Shown: positions 54,023-63,012 of the stretch, piece after piece
How the letters are laid out: every line of letters begins with the position of its first letter
Position numbering within the stretch: position 1 is the stretch's first letter
NCBI GenBank assembly: GCA_949289575.1
Contig: CASEOG010000004.1
Span: 70,053-134,052 of the forward strand
Direction of reading: 5' to 3'
Origin: an uncultured Spirochaetales bacterium
GTDB lineage: Bacteria > Spirochaetota > Spirochaetia > JAFGXN01
DNA length: 64,000 nucleotides
Notes under the pieces: generated by a model
What the model saw: only the letters and a program-made list of their open reading frames with translations
The model's database searches: none
What the model was told of the DNA's origin: nothing
Program-made: the position numbers and the translations under genes

Positions 54023-55024
54023 TTATTTTCTGTTTTTGAGATCCTTAATTTTCTCGGAACAAAGGGTATCGCAGATCTCGTTGTATTCGTTCCCGGCATG
54101 TCCTTTGACCCAGATCCATTCGACGGTCAGGGCCCGATGACAGGCGTCCAGACGCTGCCATAAATCGATATTTTTGACAGGTTCTCCGGTCGATGATTTC
54201 CACCCTTTTCTTTTCCATCCGGAAATCCATGAGGTAATACCGTTTCTGACATACTGACTGTCGATGTGAAAACGAACCGGTGTGCCGCTGCCGTTCCGTC
54301 TCAGACACGCCTCCAGCGCCTCAATCGCTGCGGTCAGTTCCATGCGGTTGTTGGTTGTCTCCGCCTCTCCGCCGCAACCGCGAAACTCTTCCCCGTCAAG
54401 CAGCACAAAAGCCCAGGCGCCCGCACCCGGATTGGGACGGCAGCCGCCGTCGCTGTAAATCTCTATGACATCGCCCGGTTGCCGCGGAGACTCTCCGGCT
54501 GCCTTATCCGACAGCAGTTCCGTATAAGGACGAATCTCGAGATCCGTCTCCTTCAGCCCCAGGTCGCTCATCAAAGACAACCGTTCTTTCTCCCAGACGC
54601 CTTCGGGCAGTTCTTCTTCCGACAGATACTCCGCCTCCAGAAAAAAACCGAGCGATTCGACCTCATTCAACTCAAGATTCCACTTTCCGTAACGAAACAG
54701 CTCCGTTTTTTTCTCTTTTTTGATGACCGGATGAAATCCCAAGGAGGAACAAAACTCTTCGAATGATTCGGGAGCATCAACCGTAAATTCCGTTTCGCGG
54801 CTGATTTCCGATCGGCCTTCGGTCCTTTTTGATTTCGATGTGACAATACAGGAAACCGTCTCCCCGTTTTTCATCCGGCGCAGGCGAAACAGAGGAAGAC
54901 TGTTTTCCCCGTAATAAGTATCGTTTTTTAAAATAAAACAGGAGTGTTCTCCGCAAAGCATTTTCAATCTGTTTCGAATACTCGGCAGGTCGTTGATCGC
55001 CGATTTAAATTCATATTCCCACAT
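54023..55024 (-). CDS. CYTH triphosphate-tunnel domain fused to ribonuclease HI
   Basis: 333 residues from the ATG at 55024; an upstream in-frame TTG at 55063 is less likely because this ATG puts the CYTH signature at the N-terminus. Residues 1-135 form a CYTH domain: E-x-E-x-K as EYEFK, basic FRLRR and SKSK, and acidic ETEF, ELNEVESLGFFLEAE. Residues 187-325 are RNase HI with all four carboxylates: Asp192 (SDGG), Glu229 (RMEL), Asp255 (IDSQ) and Asp319. RNase HI removes RNA from RNA:DNA hybrids; CYTH enzymes bind or split triphosphates. Both halves look active. No Shine-Dalgarno site. Confidence 0.85.
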   Translation of the reverse strand: MWEYEFKSAINDLPSIRNRLKMLCGEHSCFILKNDTYYGENSLPLFRLRRMKNGETVSCIVTSKSKRTEGRSEISRETEFTVDAPESFEEFCSSLGFHPVIKKEKKTELFRYGKWNLELNEVESLGFFLEAEYLSEEELPEGVWEKERLSLMSDLGLKETDLEIRPYTELLSDKAAGESPRQPGDVIEIYSDGGCRPNPGAGAWAFVLLDGEEFRGCGGEAETTNNRMELTAAIEALEACLRRNGSGTPVRFHIDSQYVRNGITSWISGWKRKGWKSSTGEPVKNIDLWQRLDACHRALTVEWIWVKGHAGNEYNEICDTLCSEKIKDLKNRK

Positions 55025-55030
55025 CCTTCG

Positions 55031-55036
55031 ATTATA
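55031..55036 (-). promoter_or_regulatory. Consensus -10 six bases before the CYTH-RNase HI start
   Basis: TATAAT on the minus strand (55036-55031), followed by six bases and the ATG at 55024. The -35 region is poor. Predicts transcription starting at the start codon. Confidence 0.4.
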
Positions 55037-55112
55037 TTCGATAACTCTCAAAAATGATAGCAAAAAGATATACTTTTTTGAAAAGTTCGGCTATAATCTC
55101 ACGGGAGAGATT

Positions 55113-55490
55113 ATGAAATTATTTCAACATTTGATTATTGTTTCGTTTGTGATTTCGGCAGTTTCCTGTCTGAGTCTGGCCGGCGCCGCTTATAAGGACA
55201 GCTCGGTGAATCCCCGTGATCCGTCGGCCGCTACATACGACGGTTCGATGTACCGTCTTTCGGTAGAATGCAATCAGCCCAACGCTCTCATTTTCCTGAA
55301 CGGTGCTCTTTACGGACAGACCGATGCAAACGGTTATTTTTCGATCAAACTCCGCTCGGGGGCCTATGATATGAAAGCGGTGAAAGAACATCTCACTCCG
55401 TACGAACGCAACATCCGACTTGACAGAGACCGCATGATTCGCTTCCGGATGCAGAAGCCGACGGATAACCGTAACGAAGAATCAAAATGA
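55113..55490 (+). CDS. PEGA-domain lipoprotein
   Basis: 125 residues from the ATG at 55113, with GGGAGA five bases upstream; the open frame extends back into the divergent promoter region. A hydrophobic signal ends at AVSC, a loose spirochaete-type lipobox. Residues about 48-118 form one PEGA domain (LSVECNQPNALIFLNGALYG ... SGAYDMKAVKEHLTPYERNI), a small beta module found in bacterial envelope proteins. Its stop overlaps the following transporter start (ATGA). Confidence 0.75.
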   Translation: MKLFQHLIIVSFVISAVSCLSLAGAAYKDSSVNPRDPSAATYDGSMYRLSVECNQPNALIFLNGALYGQTDANGYFSIKLRSGAYDMKAVKEHLTPYERNIRLDRDRMIRFRMQKPTDNRNEESK

Positions 55491-56109
55491 ATTTTATAAA
55501 AGAGACTTTGCCCGGCATTCTGCTTTGTGCCGTTATTGCGACGGCTTCGTTTTTTCTCGGTAAACAGGTTCCTGTTGTCGGCGGAGCGGTTTTCGCGATT
55601 CTGATCGGAATGATTATTGCTGTTTTTTGGAAAGAAAAAGGTCTCTTCGGCGGCGGAATCCGCTTTACCGCCAAAAAAATATTGCAGTATGCGGTGATTT
55701 TTCTCGGTTTCGGACTGAACCTGAAAGCCGTTGCCGTCACGGGTATCGAATCGCTGCCGATTATTCTGGCAACGATAGCAGCATCGCTGCTGATCGCATA
55801 CGCAGTCAGTAAACTGCTGAAGATTCATCCGAATACGTCGATTCTGGTCGGTGTCGGCTCTTCTATTTGCGGCGGATCGGCGATTGCGGCGACCGCTCCC
55901 GTTATCGACGCACGGGAGGATGAAGTGGCGCAATCCGTCTCTGTCATCTTCTTTTTTAACGTCGTAGCGGCACTGATTTTTCCGACGTTGGGAGGTCTCA
56001 TCGGATTCTCCACAACACCGGCGGTAAACCGCTGATTCTCGGTTTCTGCTGCTCGCTTGTCATCACGGCTGTCAGTCTGATTGCCCAGCATCTGCTCGGG
56101 TTATGGTAG
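55487..56109 (+). pseudogene. YeiH-family transporter broken by an internal deletion
   Basis: The first frame gives 182 residues and stops at 56035. It begins like YeiH-family putative sulfate exporters (GLNLKAVAVTG, VGVGSSICGGSAIAATAPVI, FNVVAALIFPTLGGLIGFS) and then ends in TTPAVNR. In another frame, starting within that tail, the sequence reads TGGKPLILGFCCSLVITA on to HLLGLW and a TAG at 56109, which is the normal C-terminus of the same family. The part between, roughly 130 residues in a ~340-residue family, is missing. The simplest reading is a deletion near 56005-56020 that also shifted the frame. It may still yield a shortened membrane protein. Confidence 0.8.
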
Positions 56110-56137
56110 ACTGTGCGCCGTATCCTTCGATATAAGA

Positions 56138-56170
56138 AAAGGCTTTCCTTTCGGAAAGCCTTTCTTTTTT
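56138..56170. terminator. Bidirectional rho-independent terminator
   Basis: AAAGGCTTTCC (56138-56148) pairs perfectly with GGAAAGCCTTT (56153-56163) around a TTTC loop, followed by CTTTTTT on the plus strand; on the minus strand the stem is followed by TCTTAT. It separates the broken transporter from the sialic-acid locus that ends at 56185. Confidence 0.85.
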
Positions 56171-56184
56171 ATACCCGGCAAAGC

Positions 56185-58857
56185 CTATTTCGCCGTTTTT
56201 CTGTTGTAAATCGAATAGTTGTTTGCCTTCTCCGGATCGGATTTAAACACAAAACCGAGCAGATAACCGCTGACGAAGGTAATCGCCACATTGATAATCG
56301 CGTAGAGATACGGATGAACAGGCGTATACAATCCGATCAGCCAGGTCGAAACAACACCGATAATTGTGGCAATCGAAACACTCAGTCCGCTCGCCCGTTT
56401 CGTAAAAATACCGAGACAGAACAGACCGCACATCGCACCGCCGACGAGACCGAGAATCGTCATAAAGTTGTCCCACAGCGAACGGCTGGACAGGAAAACA
56501 AAGATGACACCGGTCACCGTTCCGATTAAACCGAACAGAACCGTTACAATCCGGGAAAGCATCAGTCCCTTCTTCGAATCGACAGCCAGGTTAAACCGCT
56601 GGAAGAAATCGGTGACAATGGCTGCCGTTGCCGAATTGATACTGGTGGAAACCGTCGACTGCGCCGCCGCAAAAATGGCCGCCACAACGAGTCCGGCAAC
56701 ACCGACAGGCAATTCCTGTGCAATAAAAACCGGGAAAACATAGTCGACTTTATCGATAAGCGGATCGATATAAGTCGGGTTGGTTTTGTAGAAAACAAAC
56801 AGTGCCGTTCCGAGGAAGAAGAAAAGCGCACTGGCCACAACGGAAATAATTGTGTTGGTCCAGATCGATTTTTTCGCAGCCTTTTCGTCTTTCACAGACA
56901 TATACCGTTGAACAATCGACATGTCGGAGGCATACGGAACCAGGTTTTGCCCGAAACCGCCCAAAAGAACGACCCAAAAAGCGGGAATCATATAGCTGGC
57001 CGACGACCAGTCCCACTCTATCAGCCTGAATTTATCTGCGGCAATTGCCGTCGAGAAAAAGACAGAAGGACCGCCGACCGAGAACATAATCAGTAAAACA
57101 GTAATGATCCCGCCGCTTAACAGAACAAAGCTTTGGATCGTATCGGTCCAGACAACCGCTTCCAACCCGCCCATGGCGCAGTAAAGCATGGACAGAATTC
57201 CCATAATCAGAATACAGATGACCTGATTGGTTTGCGGATCGGGACTGATTGTCAGCACCATCGATAAAGCAATTGCCGGCAAGTACATGACAATTCCCAT
57301 TCTTCCGATGTGGAAAATAATGAAAGAGGCACTGGCAAAAAGTCTCGCAAACAGATTGAACCGTTTTTCGAGATATTCATAGGCACTGGCAGAAGTAATT
57401 CTTCTGAAGAACGGAAGAAAATAGAAAATGACAATCGGCGTGACGATAAACATCGAAAACTGAAGAACAAAGTTCACCCAGTTGGTGGCAAACGCCTTGC
57501 CGGGAACGGCAATAAACGTTATCGAAGAAAGCATGGTCGCAAAAATACTGAATGCCGCCACCCAAAACGGAATCCGTCCGCCGCCTTTAAAAAAATCATC
57601 CGTACTTTTATTACGGAAATAAAAGAAGATACCGACACCGACCATACCCAAAAGATAAATTCCGATAACGGAAAAATTAATCCAGCCGAATGACGGCTTT
57701 ACATCGTTCAGAGTAACCCGCCAGACGTCCGTTGTCCGTACCTGAGGTTTCACTTCTCCCGAAACAATGTAAATCGGTGCATTTTTACCGTAACCCCAAC
57801 GGACAATCGGAGTGGTCACCTGATTCGCCGGTGTGGCCGAGGCTTCCATCCAGCTGTCCGTAATCGTATAATATGCAAAACTTTCTTTGTGGAAACCGGG
57901 ATGCTCCTGCTGTGTCATCTCTCCGTTGACCAGCTTCGTCAGTAAATCTCCCTGCGCTCCGTTCAGAACGAAAATATGGGCCATACCGACGGAGACAGCC
58001 GAAGCCGCCATCAGCGGAACAGGCGCATCCGCACGGCGTGTCCACAAAGATTTGACCGGATTAAACTCCCATGTGTCCGAAAAGAAGACAAAACGGTTAT
58101 TTCCCAGCTCCTGCCGTCCGCCGACGACATAAACCGATTCGCTTTCGCCGTTGAACTGAGTCGCTGCCGCCGCGAGAATCCGGGGATCACCGGGAATCCG
58201 GTTGACATACAGGTTTCCCTCCGCATCGAAGCCTTTCACATCTGTCCATTCCAAAGGCTGTGCATCGCTCCGAAATCGGCCTTTCAAAAAGGCATCCGTC
58301 ATGGTCTCCGTGCTGTTCATACCTGTCTGACCGCCGATCAGGTAAACATCTTTTCCGTGAAGTGCGGCCTGTGTATTGGCCAACGGCATGGGCATTTTTC
58401 CCAGTTCTACAAGTTCGACCGTTCCGACAGCGGAATTCCATTTCAGCAAATAAACAATGTCGAAAACCGTTTCGGAATTCATTCCTCCGAAACAGAGAAC
58501 ACCGTCGGGAAGCGTCACGGAAGCACCGTATGCCACCGGATGAGGCAGCCGGATATCCTGTTTCTGCCAATTTCGGGTGCCTGCCGTATCCGACGTTAAT
58601 ACATAAATCGTATCCGAATAAATCTTAACAGCATCGGCACGCCATTCATCCGTTGCGAAATGACAGCCTCCGGCAAAAATAACGGCATTATTGTGATATC
58701 CCGCAAACGCACCGGCCAGACCGTATTCATCAGGCAGCGACGCCTCCCGAGACCAGGTCATCAGTCGGTTAAACGCCATTTCGCTGTTTTCTTTCCGAGA
58801 ACAGGACAGAAAAAAACAGACACTCAAACACAACAAAATTACGAACCGTCTACGCAT
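56185..58857 (-). CDS. Lipidated NanM-like kelch mutarotase fused to a sodium:solute symporter
   Basis: 890 residues from the second ATG at 58857, chosen because AAGGAG lies six bases upstream of it and inside the codons after the first ATG (58872). The signal ends in the lipobox FLSC. Residues ~25-375 are a kelch beta-propeller like N-acetylneuraminate epimerase (NanM/YjhT): FAGGCHF, LCFGGMN, YLIGGQTG, YVVGGRQELG. Residues ~385-885 are a sodium:solute symporter with about 14 helices, including GGRIPFWVAAFSIFATMLSS. Symporters of this class have a periplasmic N-terminus, which places the propeller in the periplasm, beside the import site. Sialic acid is the likely substrate from the adjacent sialidase. 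Confidence 0.88.
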   Translation of the reverse strand: MRRRFVILLCLSVCFFLSCSRKENSEMAFNRLMTWSREASLPDEYGLAGAFAGYHNNAVIFAGGCHFATDEWRADAVKIYSDTIYVLTSDTAGTRNWQKQDIRLPHPVAYGASVTLPDGVLCFGGMNSETVFDIVYLLKWNSAVGTVELVELGKMPMPLANTQAALHGKDVYLIGGQTGMNSTETMTDAFLKGRFRSDAQPLEWTDVKGFDAEGNLYVNRIPGDPRILAAAATQFNGESESVYVVGGRQELGNNRFVFFSDTWEFNPVKSLWTRRADAPVPLMAASAVSVGMAHIFVLNGAQGDLLTKLVNGEMTQQEHPGFHKESFAYYTITDSWMEASATPANQVTTPIVRWGYGKNAPIYIVSGEVKPQVRTTDVWRVTLNDVKPSFGWINFSVIGIYLLGMVGVGIFFYFRNKSTDDFFKGGGRIPFWVAAFSIFATMLSSITFIAVPGKAFATNWVNFVLQFSMFIVTPIVIFYFLPFFRRITSASAYEYLEKRFNLFARLFASASFIIFHIGRMGIVMYLPAIALSMVLTISPDPQTNQVICILIMGILSMLYCAMGGLEAVVWTDTIQSFVLLSGGIITVLLIMFSVGGPSVFFSTAIAADKFRLIEWDWSSASYMIPAFWVVLLGGFGQNLVPYASDMSIVQRYMSVKDEKAAKKSIWTNTIISVVASALFFFLGTALFVFYKTNPTYIDPLIDKVDYVFPVFIAQELPVGVAGLVVAAIFAAAQSTVSTSINSATAAIVTDFFQRFNLAVDSKKGLMLSRIVTVLFGLIGTVTGVIFVFLSSRSLWDNFMTILGLVGGAMCGLFCLGIFTKRASGLSVSIATIIGVVSTWLIGLYTPVHPYLYAIINVAITFVSGYLLGFVFKSDPEKANNYSIYNRKTAK

Positions 58858-58917
58858 TCTTTTCTCCTTCATCCACTACCGATTGTAAAATGAATTTTAA
58901 TGTACTTTTTTATTATA

Positions 58918-59982
58918 TCACAGGCGCATTGATGCTGACAAGGACATTTTGTTCCAATTCCTTTGAGGAATAAAATAAACGGCACTTCCCGTGTTGACCT
59001 GACGCCCTCCTTTGTAATCAAAAGAGAAAGTCCATGTGTCGCCCGAAAATCCCAATCCGACTTTTGCTCCCATGAAAATATTATTGACAACTTTATCGTT
59101 TATACGGACGCTGTCACGGGAATAAGTCCAGAGGCCGAGTTGCGGAATAATTCGATCCGCTTTACCGCGAACACCCAGAACATACTCGACTTCATAGGAT
59201 GAAAATCCGAGCGCATTTTGAAGTTTTGCGGCCTCCGAACGGAGAGAGTCGTTTTTTGTAAAAGTATTGGAATAACTGAGCTCGGAAATAATATTACAGG
59301 CATAATCGGGATCGGAAACCAGAAGCGGAAGAAAATTATATTCCAGTGAAAATTTGGCGGCCATTTCCATATTATCTTTAAAGCGGGAATAATCGGAAGA
59401 ACCGATATAAAAATCGGGACTTAAGCTGTAGGAAAAGAAGTATGCCACACCGGACTTGCTTCCGTTTAATGTCAGACTCGGTGTAAACCTGATTTCGGGA
59501 ATATACTTGTTGTTACTCAGGTTAACACTGTCGAAATCGACCTGCAAACGCCCCAACAGTCCGAGAGTAAACATCAGGGCGTCGTTAATCTTGAATTTAT
59601 TCTCGAATCCGAACTGAGTCCGGCTTCGCAGAATCAGTGTCGAAGTTTTCGAATAATAGACACCGTCCTCAATTTCGACTTTCGGAGTCATATTCATGTA
59701 AATCTGGGTCATGAAAAAGGGCGCGATTGTGTAAAAATCCCAGTTATACGACAAAGCGACACGGGCACCCGTCCAGAAAGAAAAATCGGCCAGGGTCGAT
59801 GACGACCCGGGATCCGTATTTTTTATCAGGAATTCGGAACCGGTAAACATCGTCATACCCGGCTTTTCGAACGCAGAGTCGGCCATACCGAAACCGATCT
59901 TTCCGTCGGAAGCATCCTGCGCAAATACGGATGTCGCCGCTGTCAGCAAAAAAATCAGTAAAATAAAAATTTGCTTTTTCAT
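58918..59982 (-). CDS. Outer-membrane beta-barrel protein of the sialic-acid locus
   Basis: 354 residues from the ATG at 59982, which has AGGAGAGGAAAG upstream (the frame is open back into the sialidase gene). A clear signal peptide ends in VFAQD. The mature part consists of alternating strands (ARVALSYNWDFYT, VAYFFSYSLSPDFYIG, WTFSFDYKGGRQV) and ends in SASMRL, which suits an outer-membrane barrel though the last residue is Leu rather than Phe. It follows the sialidase after 13 bases. A porin for released sugar is the natural guess; no family was recognised. Confidence 0.7.
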   Translation of the reverse strand: MKKQIFILLIFLLTAATSVFAQDASDGKIGFGMADSAFEKPGMTMFTGSEFLIKNTDPGSSSTLADFSFWTGARVALSYNWDFYTIAPFFMTQIYMNMTPKVEIEDGVYYSKTSTLILRSRTQFGFENKFKINDALMFTLGLLGRLQVDFDSVNLSNNKYIPEIRFTPSLTLNGSKSGVAYFFSYSLSPDFYIGSSDYSRFKDNMEMAAKFSLEYNFLPLLVSDPDYACNIISELSYSNTFTKNDSLRSEAAKLQNALGFSSYEVEYVLGVRGKADRIIPQLGLWTYSRDSVRINDKVVNNIFMGAKVGLGFSGDTWTFSFDYKGGRQVNTGSAVYFIPQRNWNKMSLSASMRL

Positions 59983-59995
59983 TGACTTTCCTCTC

Positions 59996-62995
59996 CTATT
60001 CCTGCAGATACTCAAACGGGAATGCCACATAGGACATAACATTACCGGTGATTTCGGCATACAGACCGATTGCGGGCAAGCCGGCAGCGGAATAAATCGG
60101 CAGCGGTGCCGCACAGGAGTAACTGTATCCGCCCTGGTGAATCAGCCGTTTATAACGCCATTCGATATCATCTCCGTTCTGGTCTTTAATCAGACCGACC
60201 CACATTGTCCCGTCACTTCGGGCGCTTTGAGACTGCGGCGACGCCAGTATGACAGCCGGATATCCGTCGATTTTGACGGGATAATTAAAGGCTGTCAGCT
60301 GACAACCGCTGGAGGTCGAGTTATAAATTCCGTCGACACGTTTCGGTTCTCCCCATGTTTCTCCGCCGTCGGTCGACAATACCGTACCGACATAGCTGAC
60401 GGAGGTCCGGCAAAAGAGACGAATATTTCCGTTCGGCATTTTTACGGGAACAGATTCGGAAAGCTTTCCGGTATTCCCGTAAGTTGTCGGGAATTTTCCC
60501 CGTGTCCACGTATGACCGTTATCGTTGGACCAGATCACACAGGCAATCTCATTATTCAAAATACCGTCTTCAGACTTATTCGAATAGAGAGACATCATTA
60601 CACGTCCTTTATACGGACCGTCGTCGATATAAAGACCGGTTCCCGGTCCCGCAATCAGATAAGTAACGTGATTTTCCGGTTTGCGGACCTGTCCGGTTAT
60701 ATTAATCGGATCGGACCAGGTCTTCCCCTTGTCATCGCTGTAAACGACATAATTATACGATGTTCTGTACATCTGAAAGATCGAATACTGATACATGATA
60801 TTCATCGGTACCGTCTCGGCTCCGCCGATTTGCCGTACCCGAAGAATCTGACCGCGATCGCTTCCGTCATCGTAGCAGACCTCAAACCGTTCGTTCAGAA
60901 AATAATTGGTGTAAACATTCCTGTTGTCATAAATTTTCCGTTTAACGGGCGACTGCAAAAGAGCATAACCGTTCTCATCGAATTGGATCGACCCGTTTCC
61001 GTCTGTTACATATTCCGGAAAAATATCGACATTTTCCACGTAATATGTCCCGACCGATGTGACATCGGAATCTTTACAGGCGGTCTCCCAAATCGTATCC
61101 GACGTTTTCGGAGCCGTACCGTTCAAAACCTCTGCCGTCGGTGTCAGACTCATAACGGTTTTTCCGTTGACGGTCCGGAAAGGAGTTCCGACTCCGACAT
61201 TTCCGCCCATCAGTCCGGCGCCCCACGGAAAGGCATCGGGAACCACAAAAATCCGCCCGGTCGCCCAGTTTTGAAAAACACACGGATCGATATATGAGGC
61301 CGACCGTCCTGCCGTTCCGGAAGTACGCGGACGATCATCGAAAGTAAGACTCGGAATCAGCATGTGACGTCCGAAAGTCAGACCGCCGTCTGTCGAAATT
61401 CGTATACCCGTATCGATATTGGCAGGCGAGTCGGAATTTCCCGAATAGCGGACGTCCTGAATAGCAAGAACCGTATTATCGAGAGTACCGTCGGGATTGC
61501 GTAATGTCAGAAGTACCGGAATACGGAAATACTGGGACCGCGTTTCGTCGCCGGCCTGCACCATTTTAAAATCGGCCAGATAATCGATATTCGGGAATAT
61601 CGGCGACTGATCGACCGATGAACGTTCCGTATAGGAAACAGCCCATGCGGTAATTTCTTCGCTGAAAGTCACATTGTACATCGTTAAACCGGAAATCGAC
61701 AAAGTTGCTTCGGCCGGGTTAAGAGCCGAATTGTTAAGGTTAACCGCTCCGAGCGAAACCGAAGAGCTGTTTTCGCCGAAAAAGAGCGGATCGCCGGCGG
61801 CCGCGGAATATTGTATCGAACCGAACGAACCGTAAAGAATATAAGCGGATGTCGTTCTGTCGAATACCAAAACAAGAGGAATTTCATCGCCGACGGCGAG
61901 ATCAACGGCCTTATTCTGATTAAACAGATCCCGGCTGCCGTTCTCTGTCGTCATTCTCATTCCGATATTTTTTCCTTTCTGATAAACGGAAAAGTAAGAA
62001 CCATCGTTTCCGCTGACAGAAAACAGAGTCTGTTCGTCACTGTCGGTAGATGCAATGATGAATGAGAAAGGCATCAGCAGGCCGAGAAAACTATCGTCGC
62101 CCGCTTTTCGGATTCCGTCCAAAAGAGAAACCGATTCGAAAACGGTTTTTCCGTAAGAAGTCATCTGCTCGGACGAAATCTGCCGAACCGGATCAAACGG
62201 TCCGATCATACCGGCAAAGGAAAAGAAAATCACATTTTCCGAAGGAGGAAGCGGCTGGTATCCCAGTGCCACTTCGGGCGAGTATCCGACAGCCTTTTTT
62301 CCGTATGAATTGGTTAATGTGAGAGCAAAACGGTATGTTCCCAACGTACGGGGCAACGTTATTTCAAAGTAAGAAGAAAGGTCGGGTTTATAAGCGGATG
62401 CCGGGAAAACAACATAGTGATCGGCATCGGTTTCAACCGCCGTAACCCATTCGTTGTTACCGGAAAGATACTGTGTTTCCCAAATCACATCCGTAATGAC
62501 GGCATCATTGACAGCCGCACCGGGAACGGATGATGCGGGTTGAATCTGAACGGTTCCGCCGATTTTGAGGTCATAAATATTCTCGACAAAATCGACAACC
62601 GGAATCGGTGCTCCTTCTTCGATAACCGAAAACTGCGTTTTAAGGGTTTTTACCGATTTTCCGTCGGCCGTTTTCAATGTCCAGACAACGGTATAACGCC
62701 CCGGATTCGGCAGATTGACCCGTCGGGTCAGCGTGATGGTACGTTTGATATCGGATACGGAATCCAGTGTCAGAATTTTTTTTCCGCTTTCGTCATAGAT
62801 TTTTCCGGAAACCGATGCAACCTGATTCAGAACAACGGCATCGACCGTTAAAACAATATCGTTTCCCAGTAATGCCGAAACAGGATCGGCTTTGGCTGCG
62901 TCGAGAGCGATATTCGAGTAATCCGGAATTTTATAAAGATCGTTGGTACATCCGAGAAAAAATAACGTCATCAGCAAAATCAAGAAATTCTTCAT
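59996..62995 (-). CDS. Sialidase (GH33) lipoprotein with Ig-like and LamG-like N-terminal domains
   Basis: 999 residues. It removes terminal sialic acids from glycans. The lipobox FLGC puts Cys16 at the mature N-terminus. Residues ~30-250 look like two Ig/cadherin-like beta-sandwiches, and ~255-455 like a LamG/concanavalin-type lectin domain. The catalytic domain has FRIP at 490-493, three or four Asp boxes (STDGGLTF at 535, SDDKGKTW at 753, SNDNGHTW at 823, STDGGETW at 874), a Glu in SESVP at about 848, Arg in LFCRTS at about 863, and Tyr in GGYSYSC near 957-959. AAGGAGG precedes the ATG. It is the second gene of the locus. Confidence 0.92.
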   Translation of the reverse strand: MKNFLILLMTLFFLGCTNDLYKIPDYSNIALDAAKADPVSALLGNDIVLTVDAVVLNQVASVSGKIYDESGKKILTLDSVSDIKRTITLTRRVNLPNPGRYTVVWTLKTADGKSVKTLKTQFSVIEEGAPIPVVDFVENIYDLKIGGTVQIQPASSVPGAAVNDAVITDVIWETQYLSGNNEWVTAVETDADHYVVFPASAYKPDLSSYFEITLPRTLGTYRFALTLTNSYGKKAVGYSPEVALGYQPLPPSENVIFFSFAGMIGPFDPVRQISSEQMTSYGKTVFESVSLLDGIRKAGDDSFLGLLMPFSFIIASTDSDEQTLFSVSGNDGSYFSVYQKGKNIGMRMTTENGSRDLFNQNKAVDLAVGDEIPLVLVFDRTTSAYILYGSFGSIQYSAAAGDPLFFGENSSSVSLGAVNLNNSALNPAEATLSISGLTMYNVTFSEEITAWAVSYTERSSVDQSPIFPNIDYLADFKMVQAGDETRSQYFRIPVLLTLRNPDGTLDNTVLAIQDVRYSGNSDSPANIDTGIRISTDGGLTFGRHMLIPSLTFDDRPRTSGTAGRSASYIDPCVFQNWATGRIFVVPDAFPWGAGLMGGNVGVGTPFRTVNGKTVMSLTPTAEVLNGTAPKTSDTIWETACKDSDVTSVGTYYVENVDIFPEYVTDGNGSIQFDENGYALLQSPVKRKIYDNRNVYTNYFLNERFEVCYDDGSDRGQILRVRQIGGAETVPMNIMYQYSIFQMYRTSYNYVVYSDDKGKTWSDPINITGQVRKPENHVTYLIAGPGTGLYIDDGPYKGRVMMSLYSNKSEDGILNNEIACVIWSNDNGHTWTRGKFPTTYGNTGKLSESVPVKMPNGNIRLFCRTSVSYVGTVLSTDGGETWGEPKRVDGIYNSTSSGCQLTAFNYPVKIDGYPAVILASPQSQSARSDGTMWVGLIKDQNGDDIEWRYKRLIHQGGYSYSCAAPLPIYSAAGLPAIGLYAEITGNVMSYVAFPFEYLQE

Positions 62996-63012
62996 ACAGT
63001 TCCTCCTTCCTG

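Noticed and set aside
60137..61297. A 386-codon open frame antisense to the sialidase
   Set aside because: Shadow of the sialidase catalytic domain; no start signal, and the sialidase motifs are intact.
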